Positions 41,643 through 50,860 are shown, numbered from the stretch's first letter. The stretch: DNA of 64,000 nucleotides from Streptomyces bungoensis (GCF_001514215.1 NZ_KQ948869.1:66411-130410), one strand, 5' to 3'. The notes: a model not told the origin generated them from the letters alone. A program made the numbers and translations.

Positions 41643-42884
41643 ATGGTGCTGATCAGCGACGAAAGGCGGCACGCGCCGACCCCGATGCGTGTGACGGACG
41701 CGCTGGGTCTGGCCGTCCTCTTCCTGCTGTCCGTGGTGGCTGCGTCGATCGAACCGCACGAGCACCGCTTCTCCTTACGCTGCACCGCCGTGGTGCTGGC
41801 GGGCGTCGGCTGCTCCGCGCTGATCTGGCGACGCCGCCACCCGATCGGCGTACTGGCCGTCGCACTCGGCTGCGGCGTGAGCTTCCTGGTCCTCGGGTTC
41901 CGGGAGAGCCCGCTCGTCATCAGCCCGGTGCTGCTGTCCGTCTACACCGTGGCCCTCGTGACCGACCGGCGCACCACCTGGACCGCCGCCTCCGCCTCGG
42001 GCGTCATCCTGGTGGGCGCCGCCCTCCTGTACGCCCCGCACTCATGGCTGAAGCCCGACAACGCGGCACTGCTGGCCTGGACGGCGCTGCCCGCCGCCGT
42101 CGGCGACGGGCTGCGCTCCCGCCGGGCCTATGTGGCGGCCGTGGAGGAACGGGCGGAGCACGCCGAACGCACGCGTGAACAGGAGGCGCAGCAGCGCGTG
42201 GCGGCCGAACGGGTACGCATCGCGCGCGAGTTGCACGACATCGTCGCGCACCACATCGCGCTGATCAACGCCCAGGCCGGCGTCGCCGCCCACCTCGCGA
42301 AGCAGCAGCCGGACCAGATACTGACCGCCTTGGAGGACATCCGGGACACCAGCCGGTCGGCGCTCGACGAGCTGCGGGTCACCGTGGGGCTGCTGCGCCA
42401 GTCGAGCGATCCGGTCGCGCCTCGCAACCCGATGCCCGGCCTGGTCGACATACCGGCGCTCCTGGCGTCCTTCGAACGCGCGGGCCTCAAGGTCAGCCTC
42501 ACCCGGCACGGCACCGCCGCCCCCCTGGCGCCGGCGGTCGATCTGGCCGCGTACCGCATCGTTCAGGAGGCCCTGACCAACGTGCGCAAGCACGCCGGGG
42601 CCGACCAGGCCCGGCTGATCCTGCACCATCACCCCGAACGGTTGACGATCACCGTCGAGGACGACGGCAGGACCGCGCACGATCGTCCTCAGCCCGCGGG
42701 CACCGGTCACGGGCTGATCGGAATGCGTGAGCGGGTCGCCACGGTCGGGGGCAGGCTGCACGTGGGACCGCGCCCTGAGGGCGGCTTCAGCGTGACGGCC
42801 GACCTGCCGCTGCGCCCCGGCCTGCTCATCAGTGACCTACCAAGGAGCAACGGGCATGACGATTCGCGTACTGCTTGTCGATGA
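41643..42884 (+). CDS. NarL-type sensor histidine kinase (HisKA_3), 413 aa
   Basis: Four to five N-terminal membrane helices (residues 15-150), then the dimerisation/phosphoacceptor block ERVRIARELHDIVAHHIALINAQAGVAAHL with His198, and a HATPase domain with VQEALTNVRKHAGADQARLI and GTGHGLIGMRERVATVGG. The extracytoplasmic loops are very short, so it probably senses a membrane signal. ATG 41643 lacks a ribosome binding site; a TACGGT box just upstream suggests a leaderless transcript. The 3' end overlaps the response regulator gene by 29 bases, so the two are one system. Confidence 0.92.
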   Translation: MVLISDERRHAPTPMRVTDALGLAVLFLLSVVAASIEPHEHRFSLRCTAVVLAGVGCSALIWRRRHPIGVLAVALGCGVSFLVLGFRESPLVISPVLLSVYTVALVTDRRTTWTAASASGVILVGAALLYAPHSWLKPDNAALLAWTALPAAVGDGLRSRRAYVAAVEERAEHAERTREQEAQQRVAAERVRIARELHDIVAHHIALINAQAGVAAHLAKQQPDQILTALEDIRDTSRSALDELRVTVGLLRQSSDPVAPRNPMPGLVDIPALLASFERAGLKVSLTRHGTAAPLAPAVDLAAYRIVQEALTNVRKHAGADQARLILHHHPERLTITVEDDGRTAHDRPQPAGTGHGLIGMRERVATVGGRLHVGPRPEGGFSVTADLPLRPGLLISDLPRSNGHDDSRTACR

Positions 42885-43551
42885 CCAGGCCTTGCTGCGG
42901 GGCACCTTCAAAATGCTGTTCGACTCCACCAGCGACATGGAGACGGTGGGCGAGGCGTCCAACGGCCGGGAGGCGGTGGAGCTGGCGCGGACCCATCAAC
43001 CGGACGTCGTGCTGATGGACATCCGCATGCCGGAGATGGACGGCCTCGACGCCACCCGGCTGATCAGTGAGTCCCCCGATCTCGCGGCGGTGAAGGTGCT
43101 CATCCTGACCACCTTCGAGGACGACGAGCACGTGGCCGAAGCACTGCGCGCCGGAGCGAGCGGCTTCCTGGGCAAGGGCGCGCGCCCCGAGGAACTGGTC
43201 GAGGCCGTCCGCACGGTCGCCGCGGGGGACGCGCTGCTGTCCCCCGCGGCCACAGGCGCGCTGATCGCGCGCTTCCTCGCCCAGCCCAACCCCCGCCCGG
43301 GGGAGGTGCACGAGCGGCTGGAGTGCCTGACGCCACGGGAACGCGATGTCCTGGGGCTGGTGGCCCTCGGGCTGTCGAACGAAGAGATTGCCGAACGCCT
43401 GTTCGTAAGCCCGCTGACGGCCAAGACGCACGTCAACCGGGCCATGACCAAGCTGGCGGCCCGCGACCGGGCCCAGCTCGTGGTCATCGCGTACCAGTGC
43501 GGCCTGGCCTGCCCGGCGCCGGAACCGACGCGCTCGCAGGCGTCCACGTAA
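42856..43551 (+). CDS. NarL/LuxR-type response regulator, 231 aa
   Basis: Receiver domain with IRVLLVDDQALLRGTFKMLF, phosphoacceptor Asp55 (VVLMDIRMPEMDGL) and ILTTFEDDEHVAEALRAGASGFLGKGARPEELVEAV, then a LuxR-type helix-turn-helix (LTPRERDVLGLVALGLSNEEIAERLFVSPLTAKTHVNRAMTKLAARDRAQLVV). ATG 42856 follows a perfect AAGGAGCAACGGGC, which fixes the start inside the kinase gene's end. Partner of the sensor kinase upstream; targets unknown. Confidence 0.95.
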   Translation: MTIRVLLVDDQALLRGTFKMLFDSTSDMETVGEASNGREAVELARTHQPDVVLMDIRMPEMDGLDATRLISESPDLAAVKVLILTTFEDDEHVAEALRAGASGFLGKGARPEELVEAVRTVAAGDALLSPAATGALIARFLAQPNPRPGEVHERLECLTPRERDVLGLVALGLSNEEIAERLFVSPLTAKTHVNRAMTKLAARDRAQLVVIAYQCGLACPAPEPTRSQAST

Positions 43552-43684
43552 CCCCGCATGTCTGCCTCGGTTGTAGTCAGGCCACACGCATACTGCGGCC
43601 GCGGTAGCCGGGAATCACTGCGCGGGGACGACGCGCGAGGGGTCGCCGCTGGGCGAAGGTGGGATGGCGAACGGAGGTCTCACC

Positions 43685-43954
43685 ATGATCGAAACCCTCA
43701 GCCGGACCAGCGACTACGACCGGACCACGGCGCTCCGCCGGACGCACGACGTCCACGACGGCATTGAAGCCGTGGCGCCGCATCTGACCCTCCTGCGCGA
43801 CAGCCTGGCTCGCGACACCCACCGCGACCAGCACGGACACCACGACGGCCGATCCGGGCGCAGCCACGTGCCGCCCCGTCGCCGCAACCCCGCTCCCTTG
43901 GCCGGAGGGCTCACGCTGCCGCAGTGGGTCAGCAAGACCAAGCACGTCGGCTGA
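43685..43954 (+). CDS. Small His/Arg-rich protein of unknown function, 89 aa
   Basis: ATG 43685 follows GGAGGTCTCACC. The product is hydrophilic, with a central histidine-rich stretch (RDTHRDQHGHHDGRSGRSH) that might bind metal, and ends LPQWVSKTKHVG. No known domain. It starts 133 bases after the response regulator gene and could be its target, but there is no direct evidence. An in-frame ATG at 43664 lacks a good site. Confidence 0.6.
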   Translation: MIETLSRTSDYDRTTALRRTHDVHDGIEAVAPHLTLLRDSLARDTHRDQHGHHDGRSGRSHVPPRRRNPAPLAGGLTLPQWVSKTKHVG

Positions 43955-44049
43955 CGCCGGGCGGCTGTGGCTCGGTACCCCGCCGCCCACCTGGCCTGAT
44001 GCTCGGGCCGGTGGGCGGCGGTGCCGCAGCTGAGCGCCGGTAGGCTGCG

Positions 44050-44586
44050 GTGGTGCGTACGGTCGAGCTCCTGTTGGACGAGGCGGCGGACCTGGCGGTG
44101 CGGGAGGCCTGGCGGCGGCTCGCGGAGGCGGGGCTGCCCAGTCAGGCGCGCCACCGCTCACCGACGAACAGCCCGCACCTCACCCTGGCCGCCTGTCCTG
44201 AGTTGACCGCCCCGATCCGCTGGGAGCTCGCCGGGGTGGCCGCCGCCCTGCCGCTTCCGGTGCGCTTCACCGGCGTGGTCCGCTTCGAGCGGCCGACCTC
44301 GGTGCTGGCGTGGGCGCTGGACCTCGACTCCGCGCTGGCCGGCCTGCATCGCCTGGTGTGGGAGGCGGTGGCCTCGGACAGCCCGCCCGAGACGCTCAAT
44401 CCATTCCACGCACCTGGCCGCTGGAGCCCGCACGTCACCCTGGGCCGTACCCGGCGGGCCGGTGCGTTCGCCGACCGCCGGGTCCCCGATCTGCTGCCGG
44501 CGCCGCCGCTGTCGGTCCGGCTCACCACCCTGCGCAGCTACGACACCGAGACCGGCGCCCTGGAGGTGCTGGAGCCCCGCCTCTGA
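44050..44586 (+). CDS. 2H-phosphoesterase (2'-5' RNA ligase/LigT-like), 178 aa
   Basis: Two HxTx motifs mark the 2H phosphoesterase superfamily: PHLTLAA (about residue 44) and PHVTLGR (about residue 128). The remaining pattern (RTVELLLDEAADLAVREAWRRLAEAGLPSQ..., LHRLVWEAVASDSPPETLNPFHAPGRWSP) fits the LigT/CPDase-like family that acts on cyclic phosphodiesters or RNA ends. The start is at GTG 44050 or 44053; a TAGGCT box just upstream and the absence of a ribosome binding site suggest a leaderless transcript. Confidence 0.85.
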   Translation: MVRTVELLLDEAADLAVREAWRRLAEAGLPSQARHRSPTNSPHLTLAACPELTAPIRWELAGVAAALPLPVRFTGVVRFERPTSVLAWALDLDSALAGLHRLVWEAVASDSPPETLNPFHAPGRWSPHVTLGRTRRAGAFADRRVPDLLPAPPLSVRLTTLRSYDTETGALEVLEPRL

Positions 44587-44878
44587 GACCTTGCCAGGGG
44601 TACCTCCTGCCCGTGTCGCTTCCCCGTGCCGCTTGCCGGGAACATCGACGCCGCGCTCATCGGGGCCCGCCGTCAGTTGCCCGGAGCGCCAGTGCCGCCT
44701 TGCCCACCATGGCCGGCCTTGGGGAGCTGACCCGGCTCGTCACGGCCGGCTCGCCGGTCTCTTCCCGGTGCGTGGTTGCCGGTTTCGGGGTTATTAGCAC
44801 GGGGAGACCTACATCGCCGCCAGCCGAGCGCCGATGAGACCGTACTGAGCAGATACGAAGCGCGAGGGGTTGGTCGCG
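44587..44878. other. 292-base gap upstream of gvpA, nothing supported
   Basis: Where a gvpO-type gene would normally precede gvpA in streptomycetes, no coding frame with a start, binding site and recognisable protein is found. A TTATTAGC stretch near 44790 is the only AT-rich point and might belong to the gvpA promoter. Confidence 0.4.
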
Positions 44879-45244
44879 ATGACCGTGGCGACACAGCAGG
44901 GCGGCGGAGGCGGTTCGAGCGGCCTGTACGACGTGCTGGAACTCATTCTCGACCGCGGGCTGGTGATCGACGCGTTCGTGCGGGTTTCCCTGGTCGGCAT
45001 CGAGATACTCAAGATCGACATACGGATCGTGGTCGCCAGCGTCGACACCTACCTCCGCTTCGCCGAGGCGTGCAACCGCCTCGACCTGGAAGCGGGGCCG
45101 CGCAAGCCCGCGGGGCTGACCGAGCTCACGGGGAAAGTCATGGAGTCCGGCGCACGAGGCAAGACGAAGGGCGCCCTGTCGGGTGCTGCGGAGACGATCT
45201 CCGATGCCTTCCGGCAGGCACGTGAGGAGAGCCGGGAGCGCTAG
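44879..45244 (+). CDS. gvpA: Gas vesicle structural protein GvpA, isolated copy, 121 aa
   Basis: The central GvpA fold is intact: SSGLYDVLELILDRGLVIDAFVRVSLVGIEILKIDIRIVVASVDTYLRFAEACNRLDL (residues 14-72), the wall protein of gas vesicles. A C-terminal tail (AGPRKPAGLTELTGKVMESGARGKTKGALSGAAETISDAFRQAREESRER) is also typical of the streptomycete form, though seemingly shorter. ATG 44879 follows GAGGGGTTGGTCGCG. None of the assembly genes (gvpF, G, J, L, S, K, O) is in the window, so this copy stands alone and cannot build vesicles here by itself. Confidence 0.9.
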   Translation: MTVATQQGGGGGSSGLYDVLELILDRGLVIDAFVRVSLVGIEILKIDIRIVVASVDTYLRFAEACNRLDLEAGPRKPAGLTELTGKVMESGARGKTKGALSGAAETISDAFRQAREESRER

Positions 45245-45530
45245 GGATGTCGATCTCATAGGACTCCTCAACCCACGACACACGTGTTCCTCGCTTCACG
45301 TCACGCCGGCCCCGCCGAAGCGGTGCGGGCTGTGCGCCATGCGGGCGACGGCCCATCGGGTGAAACCAGCCGGGCGGACGGGACCTCGGCCGCGGGCCTA
45401 CGCCGGACTCGCGCTCCCGACCTCACACGGTTCCGCGCCCGCGCCATGAGCGGCGGCATCCGTCAACCCGGGCGGGGCGCACGGGGGACCGGGGCGGGCG
45501 GCGCCGGCCGGGCCGGGATAGAGGAGAGTC
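45245..45530. other. 286-base gap between gvpA and the SGNH hydrolase gene
   Basis: No gene is supported. It holds the promoter region of the hydrolase; GC-rich frames here have no start with a binding site. Confidence 0.4.
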
Positions 45531-46340
45531 ATGAGAAAGTCCCGGATAGCGCCCTGGGCGGCCGCCCTCCTGCTCGCGGCCGCCTGCACCCTCGCCGGTC
45601 CCGCGGCCACCGCGGCGGCACCCGGCCTCGCGGCCACGGGCTACGTGGCCCTCGGTGACTCCTACTCGGCGGGGGTCGGCGCCGGTAGCTACCTCACCGC
45701 CGCTCCGCGCTGCCTGCGCAGCAGCCTGTCCTTCCCCGCCCTGTGGGCCGCGGCCCACTCGCCGTCGTCGTTCAGCTTCACCGCCTGCGACGGCGCCCGG
45801 ACCGGCGACGTGCTGAAGGACCAGCTGGGCCCCCTGGGCCCGCGTACCGGCCTGGTCACCATCACGGCAGGCGGCCGGGACGTGGGCTTCACCAGCGTGA
45901 TGGCGACCTGCGCGCTGGGCGGGGGCGGCAGGTGCCGGTCCGCCGTGGCCAAGGCCCGCGCCGCCACGGACCGAGCGCTGCCGGGCGACCTCGACCGTCT
46001 CTACTCGGCCATCCGCGGCAAGGCGCCCGCCGCCCGTGTCGTGGTGCTCGGCTACCCGCGCCTGTACCAGTTGCACGGCAGCTGTTCGGGCGGCCTGCCG
46101 GACACCGACCGGGCCGCGCTCAACGCCGCCGCCGACCACCTCGACCAGGTGCTCGCCGCGCGCGCCGCCGCCCACGGTTTCACCTTCGTCGACGTGCGGA
46201 GGGCCTTCGGCGGCCACGAGATATGTTCGTCAGCACCCTGGCTGCACAGCGTCGACTGGCTGGACCTCGGTGCGTCCTACCACCCGACGGCCGGCGGCCA
46301 CTCCCTCGGCTATCTCCCCCTGCTCACCCACGCGCTCTGA
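45531..46340 (+). CDS. Secreted SGNH/GDSL-family hydrolase with a changed block III, 269 aa
   Basis: Signal peptide (MRKSRIAPWAAALLLAAACTLAGPAATAAA) then GDSYSAGVG with nucleophile Ser44, and SYHPTAGGHSLGY with catalytic His251. The block III motif, normally GGND, reads GGRD here: Arg116 replaces the asparagine that helps form the oxyanion hole. Six cysteines suggest three disulfides, as in streptomycete extracellular lipases of this group (for example AAPRCLRSS, TACDGARTG). ATG 45531 follows GAGGAGAGTC. Likely esterase/lipase ancestry; activity is uncertain. Confidence 0.88.
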   Translation: MRKSRIAPWAAALLLAAACTLAGPAATAAAPGLAATGYVALGDSYSAGVGAGSYLTAAPRCLRSSLSFPALWAAAHSPSSFSFTACDGARTGDVLKDQLGPLGPRTGLVTITAGGRDVGFTSVMATCALGGGGRCRSAVAKARAATDRALPGDLDRLYSAIRGKAPAARVVVLGYPRLYQLHGSCSGGLPDTDRAALNAAADHLDQVLAARAAAHGFTFVDVRRAFGGHEICSSAPWLHSVDWLDLGASYHPTAGGHSLGYLPLLTHAL

Positions 46341-46427
46341 GACACGGGGATCACGAAGGTGTACGCCGAGATCGTTCTCCGTCACCCCCCCCGGTTGCCC
46401 GCCCCCTCCGCGTGGAACTCAGGCGGC

Positions 46428-46964
46428 ATGAGCAAGACCGCGCTGATCGTCATCGACATGATCAACACATACGACCACGAGGACGCCGAGCTGCTGCTCC
46501 CCTCGGTGACAACCGTCGTGCCCGTGCTGACCGACCTCCTCGCACGCGCCCGGCGCGACGACGTGCCGGTGATCTACGTGAACGACAACTTCGGCGAGTG
46601 GCGTTCCCACCACGGCGAACTGCTGGATCACGCGCTGGCCGGGCCGCATGCAGGGCTCGTCGAGCCGTTGCGGCCCGACAAGGGTTCCCTGTTCGTACTC
46701 AAGGCCCGTCACTCGATCTTCTTCGACACTCCGCTGGCGTACCTGCTGCGGCAGCAGGGGATCGAGCGGCTCGTACTCTCCGGCCAGGTGACCGAGCAGT
46801 GTGTGCTCTACTCGTCCCTCGACGCGCACATCCGGCACTTCGACGTCGTCGTCCCCCGGGACGCGGTGGCGCACATCCACGAGGACCTGGCGGACGCGGC
46901 GCTGCGCATGATGGAGCGGAACATGGGGGCACTGGTCTGCGACAGCCGGGAGCTCTGGGCCTGA
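46428..46964 (+). CDS. Isochorismatase-like cysteine hydrolase, 178 aa
   Basis: The catalytic triad of the cysteine hydrolase family is readable: Asp in LIVIDMINTY (about residue 8), Lys in VLKARHSIFF (about 92) and Cys125 in GQVTEQCVLYSS, next to the cis-peptide region. The size is standard. Members hydrolyse amides or vinyl ethers (nicotinamidase, isochorismatase, others), and the substrate cannot be read from sequence. ATG 46428 has a weak binding site (AGGCGGC). Convergent with the STAND gene. Confidence 0.88.
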   Translation: MSKTALIVIDMINTYDHEDAELLLPSVTTVVPVLTDLLARARRDDVPVIYVNDNFGEWRSHHGELLDHALAGPHAGLVEPLRPDKGSLFVLKARHSIFFDTPLAYLLRQQGIERLVLSGQVTEQCVLYSSLDAHIRHFDVVVPRDAVAHIHEDLADAALRMMERNMGALVCDSRELWA

Positions 46965-47039
46965 CCTCGCGCGTCCTGCTCAGCGTCCTTCCTCCGAAGG
47001 GAGCACCTCGTACGCCCTGAGCGGTGGAACCCCCTGCTG

Positions 47040-49934
47040 TCAGCACAGCCGGCGGTAGGGCACTCCACCGAGGTAGTGGCGCCACTGGCCGTGGGTGAGG
47101 GGTCGGCCGGCGTATGTGCACGCGTGGGCGACCAGTCGGCCGAAATCGGTCGGCAGGGTGTGGGCGGTGCCGTCGAACACGCCGGTGATCGCCTGCTGAC
47201 CGTCCGGAGTGAACTTCAGTCCCAGTACCGCCGTCGTGAATCCCGTGAGCACGGTGTCCTTCCGGGGCCGCCGAGGTGAGGAGACTCGCCAGATCCGGGC
47301 CGTGCGGTCGTCGCTGGCCGCCGCCAGCATGCGGCCGTCGGGGCTGAACTCGACACTGCCGACCACGTCGGTGGGCCCGTCCAGTGCGGCGAGCAGGACC
47401 GGGCGGTGCGTTCCCGTGACGCGCCACAGTTTCACGGGACGGTCACCGCCGCCGGACGTGGCGAGGACAGCGGTGCGCGGGTTGAAGGCGACGGAGAGAG
47501 CGGTACCGGTGTGCGCCTGCCAGTCGGCGCGCTCGACGGGGTGAGCCGGGGACGTGGTGTCCCAGAGGATGACGTGTTCGTCGCCCCCTCCCGCGCTCGC
47601 CAGCAGCCGTCCGTCCGCGCTGAAGGCCACGGACCGGACCTCGTCCTGATGGCCGTGCAAGCTGACGCCGCGGACGGGTCTCGTGACGGACCGGGTGTTC
47701 CACAACACCACGTCCCCGTTGCTGCCGGCGCTCACGAGGGTGGCTCCGGACGGGCTGAAGGCCAGTGCGCGTACCGTCTTCGTGTGCGTCCGCACGGTGG
47801 ACAGCCGGCGCGGTCGGTGCGGGTCGGTGATGTCCCACAGGATGAGGGTTCCGTCGGCTCCCGCGCCGGCCAGTACGGAGCCGCTGGGGTGCATGGCGAC
47901 CGCGTAGACGGCGTCCTTGTGGCCGGTGAGCACAGCTGTCTCACGGGGGTGACGTGGGGTACGCACGTCCCACAGGCGCACGGTGCGGTCCCGGCCTCCC
48001 GTTGCCAGGACGCCGCCGTCGGGGCTGATGTCGATGGCGTACATCTCGGCCCTGTGCGCGGTCCACGTGGACATCAGCGTGCTGAGGAGCGCGTCGCGGC
48101 TGTGCCGGCCAGGCCGTAACCGGTAGGCGGCCAGGGCGAGCTGTGCGGCTGGACCCGGTGAGCGATGCGACAGTTCGGTGGCCGCCGTGCTCGCGTTGCG
48201 GGCGACGGCTTCGTCGCGCTGGGCCCTGACCTCCCGGTCGGCGAGCACCGCGAGGAGCGAGGTGGTCAGGGACACGAGGAGGAGCACCGCCGCCGCGGCG
48301 ATCAGCAGACGCCGTCGGCGCCTGCGCCGGGCCGCTTCCGCCATGGCCGCCCTGTCCGCTGCCAGACTCGCGTCGAGGAACGCCCTCTCGCGTGCGGTGA
48401 GACCCGCGTCTTCGGCCTGGGCCAGGGGGCGGGCCGCTTCCAGTCGTGCGCCTCTCAGCAGGGCGCCCGGGTCCCGCTGCAGGTGCGCCCAGGTCGCGGC
48501 CGCTTCCGTCAGCTGCCGACGGGTGCGCAGGACCTCGCGGTCCTCCGCGAGCCATCCGCCCAGTCGTGGCCATCCGCGGATGAGTGCTTCGTGCGTCAGT
48601 TCCACGTGCTGGCCGTCCACGGTGATCAGTCGCTCGGCGGCGGCCCGATCGACGATCGTCATGGTGTCCGGATCGGGGGACAACTCGGAGCGGCGGATGC
48701 GGCGTTTGGTGTCCTCGACGCCCTCCCCGACGGCGACGAGCCTCAGGAAGATGTGCCGGGCTGCCTCCTTCTGCCGGGCACTGAGCGCCTCGTGGAACCG
48801 TTCGGCGCTGTGCGCCAGGGCGTGCTCAATGGACCCCGCGGTCCGGCAGGCCTCCATGGTCAGCAGCGTGCCCCGGCGGTGCCGCCAGGTTTCCAGGAGC
48901 GCGTGGGAGAGCAGCGGGAGTATCCCGGCGTTGCCCTGGGCCTGGGCGATCAGATAGGCCAGCAGCCTGCCCTCGACTCGGCAGCCGACCGCGTCCGCGG
49001 GGCGGCAGATGGCCCGGTGGAGTTCCTCGCAGTCCATCGGGCCCAGGGTCACCATCGCCGCGTCGAGGGCCCTGGCGAGTTCGACGTGTGCGATGCAGTG
49101 GGCGTAGAAGTCCGCGCGGACCCCCAGAACGACGCGGCACGCGCTGTTGCCGGCCCGGGCGGCCATGAGCAGAGCATTGATGAAGTGGTTCCGTTCCTCC
49201 TGTTGGGGGCAGAGGGTGAAGAGTTCCTCGAACTGGTCGACGACCAGGATCACCTCGCCCCGCCCGGGGTTCTCGGTGACGATCTGACGCAGGAGGAGGT
49301 GGAGGTTCACGGGGTGTGCGCGCACCTCCTGCAGCAGGCGACCGGGCGTGGTGGTGACATGGCCCGCCAGACGTACCGCCAGCTCCTCCAGCGGCCGGAC
49401 GCCCGGTGTGAGCGAGACGACGGATCGGCCTTCGGATCGCAGGCGCGGTGACAGCCCCGCGTGCAGCACCGAGGACTTGCCGGCTCCCGAAGCACCGAAG
49501 AGGGCGATGAACCGCTGTTCCGTGAGCCGCCTTCGCAACTGCTCGACCACGCGTTCACGCCCGAAGAAGAACCGGCTCTGCCGTGAGCCGAAGGAGGCGA
49601 GTCCCGGGTAGGGCGAGTCCTCCTCCTCCGGTGGGGGAGCGGTGCCGTCCGCCGTGCGCTCCGCGAGAGCGACGCCCGCGGCCGTTGTGTGCCAGAGGGC
49701 CTCCCATCGCTCCACGTCGCCGCCGCAGGCACTGACGTAGCCCCGGGTCACTTCCAGGGACGGAAGTTTCCGGCCCGCGGCGGCGCTTGACAGAGTCGCC
49801 ACCGAATAGTGGGCGCGTGCCGCGAGATCGCGGTACGAGGGGCTGCCCGCCGTCCGGCGAAGTTCCCTCAGCTCTGCGGCGAACCTCACCACCGGGCCGT
49901 CGCCTTCGGGAAGCGGTGACTCTCTGCGCGGCAT
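47040..49934 (-). CDS. HTH-STAND NTPase-WD40 repeat protein, 964 aa
   Basis: In order: an XRE-like helix-turn-helix (FAAELRELRRTAGSPSYRDLAARAHYSVATLSSAAAGRKLPSLEVTRGYVSACGG, residues 18-72), a STAND-type NTPase with Walker A LFGASGAGKSSVLHAGL and Walker B VILVVDQFEELFTLC (about 120-450), a helical stretch, one transmembrane helix (RRRLLIAAAAVLLLVSLTTSLLAVLAD, about residue 590) and about seven WD40 repeats ending with typical LWDV, LWDI, IWRV strands. These large signalling proteins occur in many actinomycetes; ligands and outputs are unknown. ATG 49934 follows CGGGGGAAAC. Confidence 0.92.
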   Translation of the reverse strand: MPRRESPLPEGDGPVVRFAAELRELRRTAGSPSYRDLAARAHYSVATLSSAAAGRKLPSLEVTRGYVSACGGDVERWEALWHTTAAGVALAERTADGTAPPPEEEDSPYPGLASFGSRQSRFFFGRERVVEQLRRRLTEQRFIALFGASGAGKSSVLHAGLSPRLRSEGRSVVSLTPGVRPLEELAVRLAGHVTTTPGRLLQEVRAHPVNLHLLLRQIVTENPGRGEVILVVDQFEELFTLCPQQEERNHFINALLMAARAGNSACRVVLGVRADFYAHCIAHVELARALDAAMVTLGPMDCEELHRAICRPADAVGCRVEGRLLAYLIAQAQGNAGILPLLSHALLETWRHRRGTLLTMEACRTAGSIEHALAHSAERFHEALSARQKEAARHIFLRLVAVGEGVEDTKRRIRRSELSPDPDTMTIVDRAAAERLITVDGQHVELTHEALIRGWPRLGGWLAEDREVLRTRRQLTEAAATWAHLQRDPGALLRGARLEAARPLAQAEDAGLTARERAFLDASLAADRAAMAEAARRRRRRRLLIAAAAVLLLVSLTTSLLAVLADREVRAQRDEAVARNASTAATELSHRSPGPAAQLALAAYRLRPGRHSRDALLSTLMSTWTAHRAEMYAIDISPDGGVLATGGRDRTVRLWDVRTPRHPRETAVLTGHKDAVYAVAMHPSGSVLAGAGADGTLILWDITDPHRPRRLSTVRTHTKTVRALAFSPSGATLVSAGSNGDVVLWNTRSVTRPVRGVSLHGHQDEVRSVAFSADGRLLASAGGGDEHVILWDTTSPAHPVERADWQAHTGTALSVAFNPRTAVLATSGGGDRPVKLWRVTGTHRPVLLAALDGPTDVVGSVEFSPDGRMLAAASDDRTARIWRVSSPRRPRKDTVLTGFTTAVLGLKFTPDGQQAITGVFDGTAHTLPTDFGRLVAHACTYAGRPLTHGQWRHYLGGVPYRRLC

Positions 49935-50249
49935 GTTTCCCCCGATCCGACCTGTTCTGCGACCAGTGTCGTCGCCCGGGGAAGTCACCGGTGCCGAGGC
50001 GGCGATTCCCGGCCCGCTCGTCACCGTCCGGTGTGACGTTCGGGTTCGGCTCCTCCGTTCAGTGGACGACACCTCCAGCCCGGAGCCACCACCGACGGCT
50101 GGGGCTCGCGCGCGCCGGCCGGCCCTTGATGTTCGGCGATTGATTGTTCATCGCCGCCGTCCGGACACCGAACAAGGAATCCCGGCTATCCCTGAGCCGA
50201 GGCCCCGGGGACGGCCCTGGGCCCGGCACACCCTCACACAGGAGGCTCG
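49935..50249. promoter_or_regulatory. 315-base divergent control region
   Basis: Between the STAND gene and a secreted-protein gene. It contains the inverted repeat GGCGAT-N9-ATCGCC (50135-50155) and the only AT-rich stretch around 50128-50150, a likely promoter area. No coding frame is supported. Confidence 0.4.
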
Positions 50250-50669
50250 ATGCGTTCGGTACTCGTCGCGGCAGCGGTGTTCGGCCTGGTCGTAGGCAGC
50301 GGCGCGGCCGCCGGAGCCGCGGAGACGGCTCAGGCGTCCAGCGCGAGCTGGACATGCGCGAAGGAGGTGTGTCTTCGGGTGGGCAGCGAGGCTCGGCTGA
50401 AGGACGCGCGCGGATGCAACCACAAGGTCTGCATCAGCGTGACCGGCAACGCGTCCGGCTACACGACCCGAGGCAGCTACAGCGGCACGAACCGGTTCTA
50501 CGGCCACATCAACGTCTGGGGCCCCAACATGAGGGTCAACGGCCAGGACAGCGCCTATCCCGGCGTGGCGGGGTCCGGCAGGGGGACCGGTCAGACCTGC
50601 GCCGAGGGGTGGGAGCTCTCCGGCGGCACGTACACCTCCGTCGGACTGCCCTGCAAGGACGTCAGCTGA
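50250..50669 (+). CDS. Small secreted protein with conserved cysteines, 139 aa
   Basis: ATG 50250 follows GGAGGCTCG. A signal peptide (MRSVLVAAAVFGLVVGSGAAAGAAETAQA) is followed by about 110 residues with six cysteines (SWTCAKEVCLRVGSEARLKDARGCNHKVCISVTG, GQTCAEGWELSGGTYTSVGLPCKDVS). The pattern suggests a disulfide-rich beta fold such as those of small extracellular inhibitors or binding proteins, but no family is recognised. Divergent from the STAND gene. Confidence 0.78.
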   Translation: MRSVLVAAAVFGLVVGSGAAAGAAETAQASSASWTCAKEVCLRVGSEARLKDARGCNHKVCISVTGNASGYTTRGSYSGTNRFYGHINVWGPNMRVNGQDSAYPGVAGSGRGTGQTCAEGWELSGGTYTSVGLPCKDVS

Positions 50670-50860
50670 CGCCGATGACGGTGACCTGATGACGTGTCGA
50701 GCCGTAGCCGGTCTCTCGGGAGATCGGCTGCGGCCACGCGTTCGCGCGCCGTTCAGGAAGCCGAGTCGACGGTCCTGCGCCGGGTCTGACGGGCAGTACT
50801 GGACCCCTGGCCACTGACCGAAGGTCGATATTTCGCGTCGTCTCGGGTACCCGGCGACTC

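Noticed and set aside
44640..44760. Coding-like frame ASAALPTMAGLGELTRLVTAGSPVSSRC upstream of gvpA
   Set aside because: No start with a binding site, no recognised fold, and the frame is closed shortly after; treated as non-coding.
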